Of a stretch of 64,000 bases of DNA, positions 54,400-63,928 are shown one piece after another. Positions within the stretch are counted from its first letter, which is position 1; each line of letters starts with the position of its first letter. Below the pieces are notes generated by a model. That model did no database searches. It saw nothing but the letters and a program-made list of their open reading frames with translations, and was not told where the DNA came from. A program made the position numbers and the translations under genes. Source of the stretch: Streptomyces sp. MJM8645 (lineage in GTDB: Bacteria > Actinomycetota > Actinomycetes > Streptomycetales > Streptomycetaceae); the NCBI RefSeq assembly GCF_001625365.1, contig NZ_LJJF01000002.1:62001-126000 (forward strand), read 5' to 3'.

Positions 54400-54918
54400 T
54401 CAGAGCCGCAGGTCCATCCGCTGCTCGACCGTGTCCAGGCCGAACTTGTGGGCAAAACGGGAGACGGTGAGCTCGAAACCGGCCTTCGCGTACAGGTGGT
54501 GGGCTGCGTCGAGGCCCGCGATGGTCCAGAGCAGCACGCCCTCGTACGCGCGGGCGCGGGCCTCGTCCAGGGCGGTGTCCAGCAGTCGGCCGCCCAGGCC
54601 CCGGCCCCGGGCGACCGGGTCGAGGAGCACCCACCGCAGCTGGCCCCAGCCCGGGCGCTCGTCCGCCCGGACGAGGCCGGCGGCGCCGACCACGCGGCCG
54701 TCGAGCTCGGCGACCCACAGACGACCGGGCGCCGCACCGCCCTCGCGGGCCCGGGCGAGGACCAACTCGGCCATCCCGGCGGCGACATAGGCCTCCATGG
54801 TCTCGTCCGTGCCGTACTCGCGGGTGTAGAGGACACCGTGCAGGGCGGCGACGGTGCCGAGGTCCCCGGGGCGGACGGCCTCGCGGACGGTCGCGGATCC
54901 GGGTGCGGTGGCGGCCAT
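54400..54918 (-). CDS. GNAT-family N-acetyltransferase
   Basis: 172 residues from ATG 54918. Acetyl-CoA site RGRGLGGRLLDTALDEARAR; other motifs LWVAELDGRVVGAAGLVRAD and AAHHLYAKAGFELT. These enzymes acetylate amines of small molecules or proteins. Divergent from the tetR gene with a palindromic operator between, so it is probably the regulated target. Confidence 0.9.
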   Translation of the reverse strand: MAATAPGSATVREAVRPGDLGTVAALHGVLYTREYGTDETMEAYVAAGMAELVLARAREGGAAPGRLWVAELDGRVVGAAGLVRADERPGWGQLRWVLLDPVARGRGLGGRLLDTALDEARARAYEGVLLWTIAGLDAAHHLYAKAGFELTVSRFAHKFGLDTVEQRMDLRL

Positions 54919-54943
54919 GGTGGCATCCCTTCCAGGAGGACAC

Positions 54944-54971
54944 TTCCACTGAAACAGTCGTTTCAGTGGAA
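54944..54971. promoter_or_regulatory. Palindromic TetR operator
   Basis: ttccactgaaac and its exact complement around agtc (54944-54955, 54960-54971), between divergent GNAT and tetR starts. Confidence 0.85.
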
Positions 54972-54982
54972 CGATAGACCAC

Positions 54983-55603
54983 GTGTCCACCCCCACCCCC
55001 GCCGATGCGCGCTCCCGCCCGTCGCGGCGCCGCGAGGAGATCCTCGCCGCGACCGTCCGCTACGTCGCCGAGCACAACGTGTCCGACCTCTCGCTGCGCC
55101 CGCTGGCGGCCGAGATCGGCTCCAGCCCGCGGGTGCTGCTGTACCTGTTCGGGTCGAAGGAGCAGTTGGTCCGGGAGGTTCTGGCGGTCGGTCGGGCCGA
55201 GCAACTCGCGCTGCTGGAGCGCTGCGAGGCCGAGGGCGGCGACGCCCGCGAGACCCTCGAACTGCTCTGGGAGTGGCTGACGAAGCCCGAACACCGGGGC
55301 GCGCTACACCTGTTCTTCGAGGGGTACGTCCGCGCCTTCGGCGGCTCCGGGCCCTGGCTGGACTTCGGCACCGCCTCGCTGGACGAGTGGCTGCCGCCCC
55401 TGGAGCGCGTCCTGGACGGCACCGGCACGAATCCCACCGTGGTGCTGGCCGTCCTCCGCGGCCTGCTGCTGGACCTCCTCGCCGACGGCGGGGGCGGCGG
55501 CGGGAGCGGGAGCGGGAGCGAGCACGGCAACGACGGTGGCGGGAACCACGCCGCCCGCGTCCACGCCGCCTGGCACGCCTTCCTCGACACCGCCCTCGGC
55601 TGA
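54983..55603 (+). CDS. TetR-family transcriptional regulator
   Basis: 206 residues from GTG 54983, 11 bases after the palindrome. HTH: RREEILAATVRYVAEHNVSD, LSLRPLAAEIGSSPRVLLYL then FGSKEQLVREVL. The ligand domain contains a Gly/Ser/Asn-rich insertion (GGGGGSGSGSEHGNDGG), probably a flexible loop. Expected to repress itself and the GNAT gene. Confidence 0.92.
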   Translation: MSTPTPADARSRPSRRREEILAATVRYVAEHNVSDLSLRPLAAEIGSSPRVLLYLFGSKEQLVREVLAVGRAEQLALLERCEAEGGDARETLELLWEWLTKPEHRGALHLFFEGYVRAFGGSGPWLDFGTASLDEWLPPLERVLDGTGTNPTVVLAVLRGLLLDLLADGGGGGGSGSGSEHGNDGGGNHAARVHAAWHAFLDTALG

Positions 55604-55693
55604 CGCCCGGCAGGAGGCCTACGCCAACGTGACGCTTCGTGTTCGTGTGCCGGCGTTCGCGCCCTGGCGGTGCGCTGCCCATGTGCAGGCGGG

Positions 55694-55825
55694 GATCTGA
55701 CCACGGGCCAGCAGGTCGGGCCGGAGCTGGTGTTCCCGATGCCGGTCTGCACGGTGGCCGTGGCGCCGGATGGCCGGCTGGTGGTGGGCTTTGGCTGGGA
55801 GGTCGCGGTGTTGGCCCGCCGTTGA
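55694..55825 (+). pseudogene. WD40-repeat C-terminal remnant
   Basis: DLTTGQQVGPELVFPMPVCT, VAVAPDGRLVVGFGWEVAVL, then ARR and TGA: the final blade of a WD40 propeller as in Streptomyces signalling proteins. No upstream part remains. Confidence 0.6.
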
Positions 55826-55875
55826 CCGGGCCCCGCACGCACGTCTCGCCGCCGGACGGCGCCGGCGGCCCGTGG

Positions 55876-57438
55876 TCAGTTCGCGCCGGGCGGGAGCCAG
55901 CGCAGGGCGAACCAGAGTTCCATCCGGACCTCCGCGTCGCCGAGGTCGACGGCGAGCAACTCGCCGACCCGGGCGATGCGTTGGCGCACGGTGTTGCGGT
56001 GGAGCTGGAGCGCCGCCGCGGTGCGGTCCCAGTTGCCGTGCAGGGCGAGCCAGGTGCGCAGGGTCTCCCGGAGCACGGCCGGCCCGGGGGTGCCCGCGGC
56101 GGCCAGCGGGGCGAAGGTGCTGCGGGCGAGGGCGGCGGCGTCCTCGGGGGCGACCAGGGAGTGGACGCTCGGCCCGACGGCCTCGCGGTGGTGGACGGCG
56201 GCGGCACCGGTGGCCAGCGCGTGACGCAGGGCCCGGTCGGCCTGGGCGTCGGCGATCCTCAGCTCTGCCGTGGGGGCGGGCGCGCTGACGCCGAGCGTCC
56301 AGCCGAGCCGGGCGGCGGATTCGGTGTCCACGACCCGGTCCGGAGCCGCCGAGCCGGGCAGCAGCGCCCGCAGCCAGGTCCCGTCCAGGTGCAGGTGCGG
56401 TGTGCCGAGGGCGGTGCCGAGGGCGGCGAGTTGGACGGCCTCCCCGCCGCCGCCCGCCCGGCCGGTCAGCCGACCGTGCACGACCACCCAGGCCCCGTCG
56501 GGCGGCAGCAGGGCGGCGGCCGCCTCCTCCGGTGCGGCGCCGAGCAGGAGCCGCACCAGGGCTCCCGCGCTGCGGGCGTCCGTGCCGAGCGCGTGCCGCG
56601 GGCTGGTGAGCAGCGAGAGCAGCACCACGGCCACCCCGGCCACGGACCGGTGGACGGCGGTCGGCGGTTCCTCGGCGGCGGTGACGAGCGTGAGCGGGCC
56701 GCCGGAACCGTCCGAGCCGGGCAGGGTCCGCACGGTCAGGTGCCGCCCGGCGTGGTGCTGGGCGGCGGCGGTCGGAGGCTGGGCGCGGCCTGCGGCGCGC
56801 GCGGTGGTCCGTTCCGCGAGGGCGCGCAGTTCGGCCAGGACCGGCACGGGCGGGCGCGCTCCGGCGCTGAACAGTTCGACGCCGCGCCCGTCCAGCAGTG
56901 CCGTCCAACCGCCCAGGTGCACGGCGAGTTGCTGGACGACCGCGCGCAGCGCGTCGGGGCGGGCGGCCGCGGAGGCGAGTGCGGACTGGGCTTCGGAGAT
57001 CTGCCGCAGGCCGCGGTGGACGGCCTCGGCCATCGCCGAGTAGGCGGCCCGGCCGACGGCGACGAACGGGGTGCCGTCGGGCACCCGCAGCAGGGGCAGG
57101 CCGTGCCGGTCGCAGGCGGCGACCAGGTCGGCCGGCACCTCGTCGTAGACCGGTGCGACGCCGAAGCCGAGTGCGGCGGCGCCCGCTTCGACGACGCACC
57201 GCACGTAGGCGTCGATGCCCTCGGCGTCCTGCGGAAGGCGGACTCCGGCGGTGAGCAGCAGTTCGCCGCCGAGCAGGTAGGGGCCGGGGTTCTCGACCTC
57301 GGTGGTGCCGACGGTGCCGATCAGCCGGTCGTCGGCCGGTCCGGCGATCCGGCGCAGTCCGAGCACGGGGTCGGCGAGCAGGACGGTCAGCGGGACGGCG
57401 GGGCTGCCGGAGGCGGGAGCGGGGGCTGGGTCGGGCAC
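55876..57438 (-). CDS. PucR-family transcriptional regulator
   Basis: 520 residues from GTG 57438. N-terminal PucR-type sensing domain (LTVLLADPVLGLRRIAGPAD, PGPYLLGGELLLTAGV), middle GGDEF-like part, C-terminal HTH NWDRTAAALQLHRNTVRQRI. Such regulators usually activate purine or amino-acid catabolic genes. It is divergent from the symporter-aldolase-agmatinase-TPP operon and is the likely regulator; the 267-base gap carries both promoters. Confidence 0.88.
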   Translation of the reverse strand: MPDPAPAPASGSPAVPLTVLLADPVLGLRRIAGPADDRLIGTVGTTEVENPGPYLLGGELLLTAGVRLPQDAEGIDAYVRCVVEAGAAALGFGVAPVYDEVPADLVAACDRHGLPLLRVPDGTPFVAVGRAAYSAMAEAVHRGLRQISEAQSALASAAARPDALRAVVQQLAVHLGGWTALLDGRGVELFSAGARPPVPVLAELRALAERTTARAAGRAQPPTAAAQHHAGRHLTVRTLPGSDGSGGPLTLVTAAEEPPTAVHRSVAGVAVVLLSLLTSPRHALGTDARSAGALVRLLLGAAPEEAAAALLPPDGAWVVVHGRLTGRAGGGGEAVQLAALGTALGTPHLHLDGTWLRALLPGSAAPDRVVDTESAARLGWTLGVSAPAPTAELRIADAQADRALRHALATGAAAVHHREAVGPSVHSLVAPEDAAALARSTFAPLAAAGTPGPAVLRETLRTWLALHGNWDRTAAALQLHRNTVRQRIARVGELLAVDLGDAEVRMELWFALRWLPPGAN

Positions 57439-57705
57439 GCCGGCGGCCTTTCGTCGGAGGTTTTGCACATCTGACCCCACGATATTGGATGAATCCGATA
57501 CTTCTGCAGGCCAGGTGGGGCGGTTTAGGTTCAGCGCACGGCGTTTTCCTTCGGGCACCCCCGGCTCGCCCCCCCGTTCCCCGCCTTTCCTGTGCGCCCT
57601 GCCAGTCCCGCCCGCCGCCCCGTCCGCTGCCCCGCCTGCTCCCCCACCCACAGCCCTGGCCCGGCCCGCTCCCCCAGCGCGTCCGGCCGGATCGGAGGAC
57701 CCCCC

Positions 57706-59190
57706 ATGACCCTCGATTACGTCGTGATGATCGGCTATCTGTTGGGCATCGTCGGCGTCGGCTGGTGGGGCAAGCGGCGCGCCTCCTCGAAGGCGGACTT
57801 CCTCGTCGCGGGCCGCCGCCTGGGCCCGGCGCTGTACACGGGGACGATGGCCGCCGTCGTGCTCGGCGGCGCGTCCACCATCGGCGGCGTGCGGCTCGGC
57901 TACTCCTACGGCCTGTCGGGCGCCTGGATGGTGTTCGCCATCGGACTCGGCCTGCTGGCGCTGAGCATCCTCTTCTCCGCCCGGATCGCCCGACTGCGGG
58001 TGTACACCGTGGCCGAGATGCTGTCGCTGCGCTACGGCGGGGCGGCGAGCGTGATCTCCGGCGTGGTCATGTGGGTCTACACCCTGATGCTGGCGGTGAC
58101 TTCGACGATCGCCTACGCCAGCGTCTTCGACGTGCTGTTCGACGTGCCCCGCTGGGCGGCCGTGGTGATCGGCGGCACCATCGTGGTCGGCTACTCGGCG
58201 CTCGGGGGCATGTGGTCGATCACCCTCACCGACATGGTGCAGTTCGTGGTGAAGAGCATCGGGGTGCTGTTCCTGCTGCTGCCCGTCGCCGTCGTGAAGG
58301 CCGGCGGCATCGCCCGACTGAAGGCCGAACTGCCGTCCGGCTACTTCTCGTTCGGCTCGATCGGCGGCGACACCATCTTCACCTACGTGCTGATCTACAC
58401 CTTCGGCATGCTGATCGGCCAGGACATCTGGCAGCGGGTGTTCACCGCCCGCACCGACCGGGTGGCCACGTACGGCGGCACGGTGGCCGGCGCCTACTGC
58501 CTGGCGTACGCCGTCGCCGGCGCGGTGATCGGGATGGCCACCAAGGCGCTCTACCCCCAACTGGCCAGCCCCGACAGCGCGTTCGCGACCATCGTGAAGG
58601 ACACGCTGCCGGCCGGGGTGCGCGGCCTGGTCCTGGCGGCGGCGCTGTCCGCGATGATGTCGACCGCGAGCGGCGCGCTGATCGCCTCCGCCACCGTGGC
58701 CAACAACGACATCTGGGCCCGGGTACGCACGCTCGTCGGCCGGGGAGGGCCCGGCACCGCGGCCACGGACCATGACGAGGTGCGGTCCAACCGGCTGGCG
58801 ATCGTGGCCCTCGGCGTCTTGTCGATCAGCGTCGCCTGCGTCCTGGACGACGTGATCTCGGCACTCACCGTCGCGTACAACCTGTTGGTCGGCGGTCTGC
58901 TGGTGCCGATCCTGGGCGGGCTGGTCTGGCGGCGCGGCAACCTGCCGGGCGCGCTCGCCGCGATGGTCGCGGGCGGCGGCACCGTGATCGCGCTGATGGC
59001 CGCCAAGGGTGTCCTCGCCAACGAGCCGATCTACTTCGGCCTCGCCGTGAGCCTGGTCGCCTACCTGACCGTCAGCCTGGCCACCCGCCCGACCGATGCC
59101 ACCGTGCTGGAGCACTGGCGCGGCCGGCTCGCCGGGCAGGCCGAGACTCCGGCCGCTCCCGCCGCCACCGCCCCGGCCGCCGCACTCTGA
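57706..59190 (+). CDS. Sodium/solute symporter (SSS family)
   Basis: 494 residues, about 13 membrane segments. Typical start LDYVVMIGYLLGIVGVGWWG, sodium-site region GTMAAVVLGGASTIGG, and SSS signature-like LVLAAALSAMMSTASGALIA. ATG 57706 follows CGGAGGA. First gene of the operon; the next starts 12 bases after its stop. By neighbours, it may take up a guanidino or amino compound. Confidence 0.9.
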   Translation: MTLDYVVMIGYLLGIVGVGWWGKRRASSKADFLVAGRRLGPALYTGTMAAVVLGGASTIGGVRLGYSYGLSGAWMVFAIGLGLLALSILFSARIARLRVYTVAEMLSLRYGGAASVISGVVMWVYTLMLAVTSTIAYASVFDVLFDVPRWAAVVIGGTIVVGYSALGGMWSITLTDMVQFVVKSIGVLFLLLPVAVVKAGGIARLKAELPSGYFSFGSIGGDTIFTYVLIYTFGMLIGQDIWQRVFTARTDRVATYGGTVAGAYCLAYAVAGAVIGMATKALYPQLASPDSAFATIVKDTLPAGVRGLVLAAALSAMMSTASGALIASATVANNDIWARVRTLVGRGGPGTAATDHDEVRSNRLAIVALGVLSISVACVLDDVISALTVAYNLLVGGLLVPILGGLVWRRGNLPGALAAMVAGGGTVIALMAAKGVLANEPIYFGLAVSLVAYLTVSLATRPTDATVLEHWRGRLAGQAETPAAPAATAPAAAL

Positions 59191-59201
59191 GAGGAAGCCT
59201 C

Positions 59202-60026
59202 ATGGGCCTGCCCGCCGCACCGACCGCCCCGACTGTCACGTCCGGACCGCCCACTGCGTCCGTACCGACCACCCCGCCCGCACCGGACGAGGCCCGGCTG
59301 CGCCGCGAACTCGCCGCCGTGTACCGGCTGGTCGCCCACTTCCGGATGACCGACCTGATCTTCACCCACATCTCGGTCCGCGTCCCCGGCCCCGAGCAGC
59401 ACTTCCTGATCAACCCGTACGGCCTGCTGTTCGAGGAGATCACCGCCTCCGACCTGGTCAAGATCGACCTGGCCGGGAACCCGGTGGAGCCGACCCCCCA
59501 TCCGGTCAACCCGGCGGGCTTCGTGATCCACAGCGCCGTCCACGCGGCCCGCCAGGACGCCCACTGCGTGCTGCACACGCACACCCGGGCGGGCTGCGCG
59601 GTCGCCGCCCAGCGGGACGGGCTGCTGCCCCTCAACCAGATCTCGATGGAGTTCCACGACCGGGTCGGCTACCACGACTACGAGGGCGTCGCGCTCAACC
59701 TGGCCGAGCAGGAGCGACTGGTCGCCGACCTCGGCGGGCACCCGGCGCTGATCCTGCGCAACCACGGCCTGCTGACCGTCGGCCGCACACCGGGCGAGGC
59801 CTTCCTGCGGATGTACTACCTGGACAAGGCCTGCGAGATCCAGATCGCCGCCCAGGCCGGCGGCGGCCCGCTCGTCCTGCCGTCCCGCGAGACCGCCGAG
59901 CTCACCGCTCGCCAGCTGACCGGCCAGGAGCACGGCTCCGACCTCCAGGACGACCGGGCCGGCGAGCTGGCCTGGGCGGCTCTCCTGCGCCTCGCCGACC
60001 GGATCGCCCCCGACCACGCGAACTGA
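59202..60026 (+). CDS. Class II aldolase/adducin-family protein
   Basis: 274 residues. Zinc and active-site motifs: VLHTHTRAGCAVAA (two His), NPAGFVIHSAVHAARQDAHC, RNHGLLTVGRTPGEAFLRMY. Lacks the sugar-phosphate loop common to fuculose aldolases, so it may act as decarboxylase or other lyase. Between the symporter and agmatinase genes, same strand. Confidence 0.88.
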   Translation: MGLPAAPTAPTVTSGPPTASVPTTPPAPDEARLRRELAAVYRLVAHFRMTDLIFTHISVRVPGPEQHFLINPYGLLFEEITASDLVKIDLAGNPVEPTPHPVNPAGFVIHSAVHAARQDAHCVLHTHTRAGCAVAAQRDGLLPLNQISMEFHDRVGYHDYEGVALNLAEQERLVADLGGHPALILRNHGLLTVGRTPGEAFLRMYYLDKACEIQIAAQAGGGPLVLPSRETAELTARQLTGQEHGSDLQDDRAGELAWAALLRLADRIAPDHAN

Positions 60027-60135
60027 CCCCGTCGACCCGGCGCAACGCCCGCCCGCCGACACCCCGACGCCCGACGCCGGCTCCCCGACGACACCCCGAC
60101 GCCGCCCCGCCCCGCCCCGCCCGACAGGAGCAGCC

Positions 60136-61248
60136 ATGAGCACCGCCCCCGACCCCCACGCCCCCCACAGCCCCCTCGGCCCCACCGACTCCTCCCGCGT
60201 ACCGCGCTACGCCGGGCCCGCCACCTTCGCCCGCCTGCCCCGGATCGACCAGGTCCCGCGCGCGGACGTCGCGGTCGTCGGCGTGCCCTTCGACACCGGC
60301 GTCTCCTACCGGCCCGGCGCCCGCTTCGGCGGCAACGCGATCCGCGAGGCCAGCCGGCTGCTGCGCCCCTACAACCCGGCCCAGGGCGCCTCGCCGTTCG
60401 CGCTCGCCCAGGTCGCCGACGCCGGGGACATCGCCGCCAACCCGTTCGACATCCACGAGGCGGTCGACACCGTCGAGGCGGCCGCCGGCGAACTGCTGGA
60501 CACCGGCGCCCGGCTGATGACCCTCGGCGGCGACCACACCATCGCACTCCCGCTGCTACGCGCCGTGGCCCGCCGGCACGGGCCGGTCGCGCTGCTGCAC
60601 TTCGACGCCCACCTGGACACCTGGGACACCTACTTCGGCGCCGAGTACACCCACGGCACACCGTTCCGCCGGGCCGTCGAGGAGGGAATCCTGGACACCT
60701 CCGCACTCTCCCACGTCGGCACCCGCGGGCCGCTTTACGGCAAGCAGGACCTCACCGACGACGAGAAGCTCGGCTTCGGCATCGTCACCTCCGCCGACGT
60801 CCTGCGGCGCGGCGTGGACGAGGTCGCCCAGCAGCTGCGCGAGCGGGTCGGCGACCGCCCCCTGTACATCTCCATCGACATCGACGTGCTCGACCCGGCG
60901 CACGCCCCCGGCACCGGCACCCCCGAGGCCGGCGGACTCACCTCGCGCGAACTGCTGGAGATCCTGCGCGGCCTGAGCGGCTGCCACCTGGTCTCCGCCG
61001 ACGTGGTCGAGGTCGCGCCCGCGTACGACCACGCAGAGATCACCGCGGTGGCCGCCTCGCACACCGCCTACGAGCTGACGACGTTGATGGCCCGCCAGAT
61101 CGCGAGCGAACGGACGGAGCCAGGCCCGCGAGCCGGCGCGGGCGACCGCACCGACGGACAACCGGACGGACAACCGGACGGCCGCGCCGGTGCCCGTACC
61201 GACGCCCGCACGGAGTCCCACGACGCCACCGGCGAGGTGCGCGCATGA
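60136..61248 (+). CDS. speB: Agmatinase/guanidinobutyrase-type ureohydrolase
   Basis: 370 residues. Dinuclear manganese site complete: TLGGDHTIALPLL, LLHFDAHLDTWDTY, SIDIDVLDPAHAPGTGTPEA. Hydrolyses a guanidino compound to amine and urea; whether agmatine, guanidinobutyrate or another is not visible. A C-terminal tail of ~45 polar residues (DGQPDGQPDGRAGARTDART) is an unusual repeat-like extension. The stop overlaps the next start (ATGA). Confidence 0.88.
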   Translation: MSTAPDPHAPHSPLGPTDSSRVPRYAGPATFARLPRIDQVPRADVAVVGVPFDTGVSYRPGARFGGNAIREASRLLRPYNPAQGASPFALAQVADAGDIAANPFDIHEAVDTVEAAAGELLDTGARLMTLGGDHTIALPLLRAVARRHGPVALLHFDAHLDTWDTYFGAEYTHGTPFRRAVEEGILDTSALSHVGTRGPLYGKQDLTDDEKLGFGIVTSADVLRRGVDEVAQQLRERVGDRPLYISIDIDVLDPAHAPGTGTPEAGGLTSRELLEILRGLSGCHLVSADVVEVAPAYDHAEITAVAASHTAYELTTLMARQIASERTEPGPRAGAGDRTDGQPDGQPDGRAGARTDARTESHDATGEVRA

Positions 61249-62873
61249 CACACCTCCGCAACGGCGGCGACCTGGTGGTCGAGTCGCTCGCCACGCTCGG
61301 CGCCCGCTGCGTCTTCGGCCTGCCCGGCCAGCACGCCCTCGGCCTGTTCGACGCGCTGCGCCGCTCCGACCTGCGGTACGTGGGGTTGCGGGTGGAGAAC
61401 AACGCCGGCTTCGCCGCCGACGGCTACGCCCGCACCGCCGGGACGGTCGCCCCGCTGTTCCTGTCCACCGGGCCCGGCGCGCTCACCTCGCTGGCCGCGC
61501 TCCAGGAGGCCGCCGCCGCCTCGGTGCCGGTGCTCGCCGTCTCCAGCCAGATCCCCTCGGCCGGACTGGGTGGGCGGCGGCGCGGCTATCTGCACGAACT
61601 CGTCGACCAGCAGGCCAGCTTCCGCGACGTGGTGAAGTCCGTGCACACCGCCCGCACCCCCGCGCAGATCCCCTCCGCGCTGGCCGCCGCCTGGGAGTCG
61701 GCGCTGAGCGCGCCGTACGGGCCGGTGTGGGTGGAGATCCCGCAGGACATCCTGCTCGCGCCGGTGACCGTACCGCCGGTCACCGGGCTGCGCGCCGAAC
61801 CCCGGCCGCCGATCCCCCGCCCGGAGCTGATCGCCGAGGCCGCGGTGCTGCTGGCCGAGGCCGAACGCCCGGTGATCCTGGCCGGAGGCGGTGTGGTCCG
61901 GGCCGGAGCCAGTGACGAACTGCTGCGGCTGGCCGAGCTGTTGCGGGCCCCGGTGGCCTGCACCTTCGGCGCCAAGGGGGCCTTCCCCTGGGAGCACCCG
62001 CTGTCGCTGCGGTCCTGGCTGGAGGACCGCCACACCACCGACCTGCTGGAGGACGCCGACGTCCTGCTCGTCGTCGGCTCCGGCCTGGGCGAACTGTCCA
62101 GCAACTACCACACCATGGCGCCGCGCGGCCGGATCATCCAGATCGAGGCCGACGCGGGCAAGCTGGAGGCCAACCACCCGGCCTTCGGCATCCACGCCGA
62201 CGCCCGCCTCGCCCTGGCCGCCCTCTCCGACTCGGTACCGGCCGCCGTACCGGACGGACGGGCCGAGGCGGTGGCCGCCGAACTGCTCAAGCGCGTCCAG
62301 GAGCGGATCGACGGCCAGGGGCTGGAACTCGAACAGGACTTGCTGGCATCCGTTCGCCACGCGCTACCGGACGACTCGCCGGTCTTCTTCGACATGACGA
62401 TCCTCGGCTACTGGGCCTGGTCCGCCTTCGACGCCCGCCGCCCCGGGGCGATGCACTCCGCCCAGGGCGCCGGCGGCCTCGGCTACGGCTACCCCGCCGC
62501 ACTGGGCGCCGCCGTGGCCGCGGACGGCCGCCCGGTCCTCGCCGTCTCCGGCGACGGCGGCGCGATGTACTCGCTCGCCGAACTCGCCACCGCCCGCCAA
62601 CTCGGCCTCAACGTCACCTGGTTGATCATCGACGACGGCGGTTACGGCATCCTGCGCGAGTACATGACGGGCGCCTTCGGCGAGGCCACCGCCACCGAAC
62701 TGGCCCGCCCGGACTTCGTCCGTCTGGCCGAGTCCTTCGGCGTCCCGGCCGCCTTGACCACACCCGACGACCTCGCACGGGACCTGGCCGCCGCACTCGC
62801 GGCCCCGGGCCCCAACGTGCTGGTCCTGCCCACCCTGCTGCGGATGTTCGCGCCCACCCACCTGGACGGCTGA
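61245..62873 (+). CDS. Thiamine-diphosphate enzyme (acetolactate-synthase-like)
   Basis: 542 residues, three ThDP domains: cofactor Glu in LRVENNAGFAADGYARTAG, central domain VILAGGGVVRAGASDELLRL, ThDP motif SGDGGAMYSLAELATARQLG then LNVTWLIIDDGGYG. Layout matches large-subunit ALS, benzoylformate decarboxylase and related enzymes. In this operon it is likely a 2-oxo-acid decarboxylase acting after the ureohydrolase and a transamination, by inference. Confidence 0.88.
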   Translation: MTHLRNGGDLVVESLATLGARCVFGLPGQHALGLFDALRRSDLRYVGLRVENNAGFAADGYARTAGTVAPLFLSTGPGALTSLAALQEAAAASVPVLAVSSQIPSAGLGGRRRGYLHELVDQQASFRDVVKSVHTARTPAQIPSALAAAWESALSAPYGPVWVEIPQDILLAPVTVPPVTGLRAEPRPPIPRPELIAEAAVLLAEAERPVILAGGGVVRAGASDELLRLAELLRAPVACTFGAKGAFPWEHPLSLRSWLEDRHTTDLLEDADVLLVVGSGLGELSSNYHTMAPRGRIIQIEADAGKLEANHPAFGIHADARLALAALSDSVPAAVPDGRAEAVAAELLKRVQERIDGQGLELEQDLLASVRHALPDDSPVFFDMTILGYWAWSAFDARRPGAMHSAQGAGGLGYGYPAALGAAVAADGRPVLAVSGDGGAMYSLAELATARQLGLNVTWLIIDDGGYGILREYMTGAFGEATATELARPDFVRLAESFGVPAALTTPDDLARDLAAALAAPGPNVLVLPTLLRMFAPTHLDG

Positions 62874-63014
62874 ACCACGGAGGGAGCGCGACGGCCGGAC
62901 CCCCGCCCCCGCCCTGCGGTCCCCGCCGCCCGGCGCGCTCCCCCATCTGCCCCGCACCACCACGCCCCCGGACCGTCCGACGCCGTTCCACCGGCCCTTG
63001 GATAGGCTGCCGCA

Positions 63015-63629
63015 ATGGCCCTCGACTCCCCCCGGCTGCTGCGCGCCGACGCCGCCCGCAACGCGGAAAAGATCATCCGGGCTGCCCGGGAGGTCTTCAC
63101 CGAACAAGGCCCCGACGCCCTCCTCGACGACGTGGCACGCCGGGCCGGCGTCGGGGCCGCCACGCTCTTCCGCCGTTTCCCCGACAAGGCCGCGCTGCTG
63201 CGGGCCGTACTGGACGAGCGCTTCGGCGAGAACGTCCGCCCCGTCATCCAGGCTGCCGCCCACGACCCCGACCCCGCCTCCGGACTGGCCCGCGTGCTGG
63301 AAGCGGCACTGGAATCGGTGGCCGGCGACTACAACGTGCTGGCCGCCGCCCGCTCCGCCGGCGTCCTGACCCCGGCGACCGGGCAGGAGTTCTTCGCCGC
63401 CCTCGACGCTCTCCTGGCGCGCGGTCAGCACGCAGGTGTGATCCGCGCCGACCTCGTACCCGACGACCTGCACCGCGTCGTCGTCATGCTGGTCTCGGTG
63501 CTGTGGACGATGGAACCCCACGAGGACGGCTGGCGCCGGTACCTGGCCCTGGTCCTCGACGGCCTCACCCCCGCCGGGGCGCGCCCGCTGCCCTGCCCCG
63601 CCCCCGCACTGCACACCCGCACACCCTGA
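63015..63629 (+). CDS. TetR-family transcriptional regulator
   Basis: 204 residues: NAEKIIRAAREVFTEQGPDA, LLDDVARRAGVGAATLFRRF then PDKAALLRAVL is a textbook TetR HTH. C-terminal helical ligand domain with FFAALDALLARGQHAGVIRA. It may control the P450-ferredoxin genes on the opposite strand, but a terminator separates them and no operator was found. Confidence 0.92.
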   Translation: MALDSPRLLRADAARNAEKIIRAAREVFTEQGPDALLDDVARRAGVGAATLFRRFPDKAALLRAVLDERFGENVRPVIQAAAHDPDPASGLARVLEAALESVAGDYNVLAAARSAGVLTPATGQEFFAALDALLARGQHAGVIRADLVPDDLHRVVVMLVSVLWTMEPHEDGWRRYLALVLDGLTPAGARPLPCPAPALHTRTP

Positions 63630-63639
63630 CGCCGAGGCG

Positions 63640-63673
63640 GGTGCCGGCCGCCCTTGCGGGGGCGGCCGGCACC
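63640..63673. terminator. Bidirectional terminator
   Basis: Arms ggtgccggccgccc (63640-63653) and complement (63660-63673), 14 pairs, between convergent tetR and ferredoxin genes. Confidence 0.8.
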
Positions 63674-63694
63674 ACCGGCCGCTAGCGCACCGGA

Positions 63695-63928
63695 TCAGCT
63701 CACCGGGTGCACCCGGATCGCCGAGGCCGGGCACATGGCGGCCGCCTGGCGGGCCAGTTCCGCCGCCCGTGCGCCGGGCTCGGCGGCGAGCACGACGACC
63801 TGCCCGGCCTCGTCCTGGTCGAACACCAGCGGCGCGGTCACCGCGCACTGCCCCGACGACACGCACCGCGAGGTGTCCGCCTCCACCCGCGCGACCGGCC
63901 GCTCGCGCGGCTGCTCCCCGCTCACCAC
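63695..63928 (-). CDS. [3Fe-4S] ferredoxin, P450 partner type
   Basis: 77 residues. VEADTSRCVSSGQCAVTAPL gives the first Cys and the second after five residues; the third is in AAAMCPASAIRV. The missing fourth Cys marks a single 3Fe-4S cluster. Such ferredoxins pass electrons to P450s, and the gene follows one here with overlapping codons. Starts at GTG 63928 or 63925. Confidence 0.9.
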   Translation of the reverse strand: MVSGEQPRERPVARVEADTSRCVSSGQCAVTAPLVFDQDEAGQVVVLAAEPGARAAELARQAAAMCPASAIRVHPVS

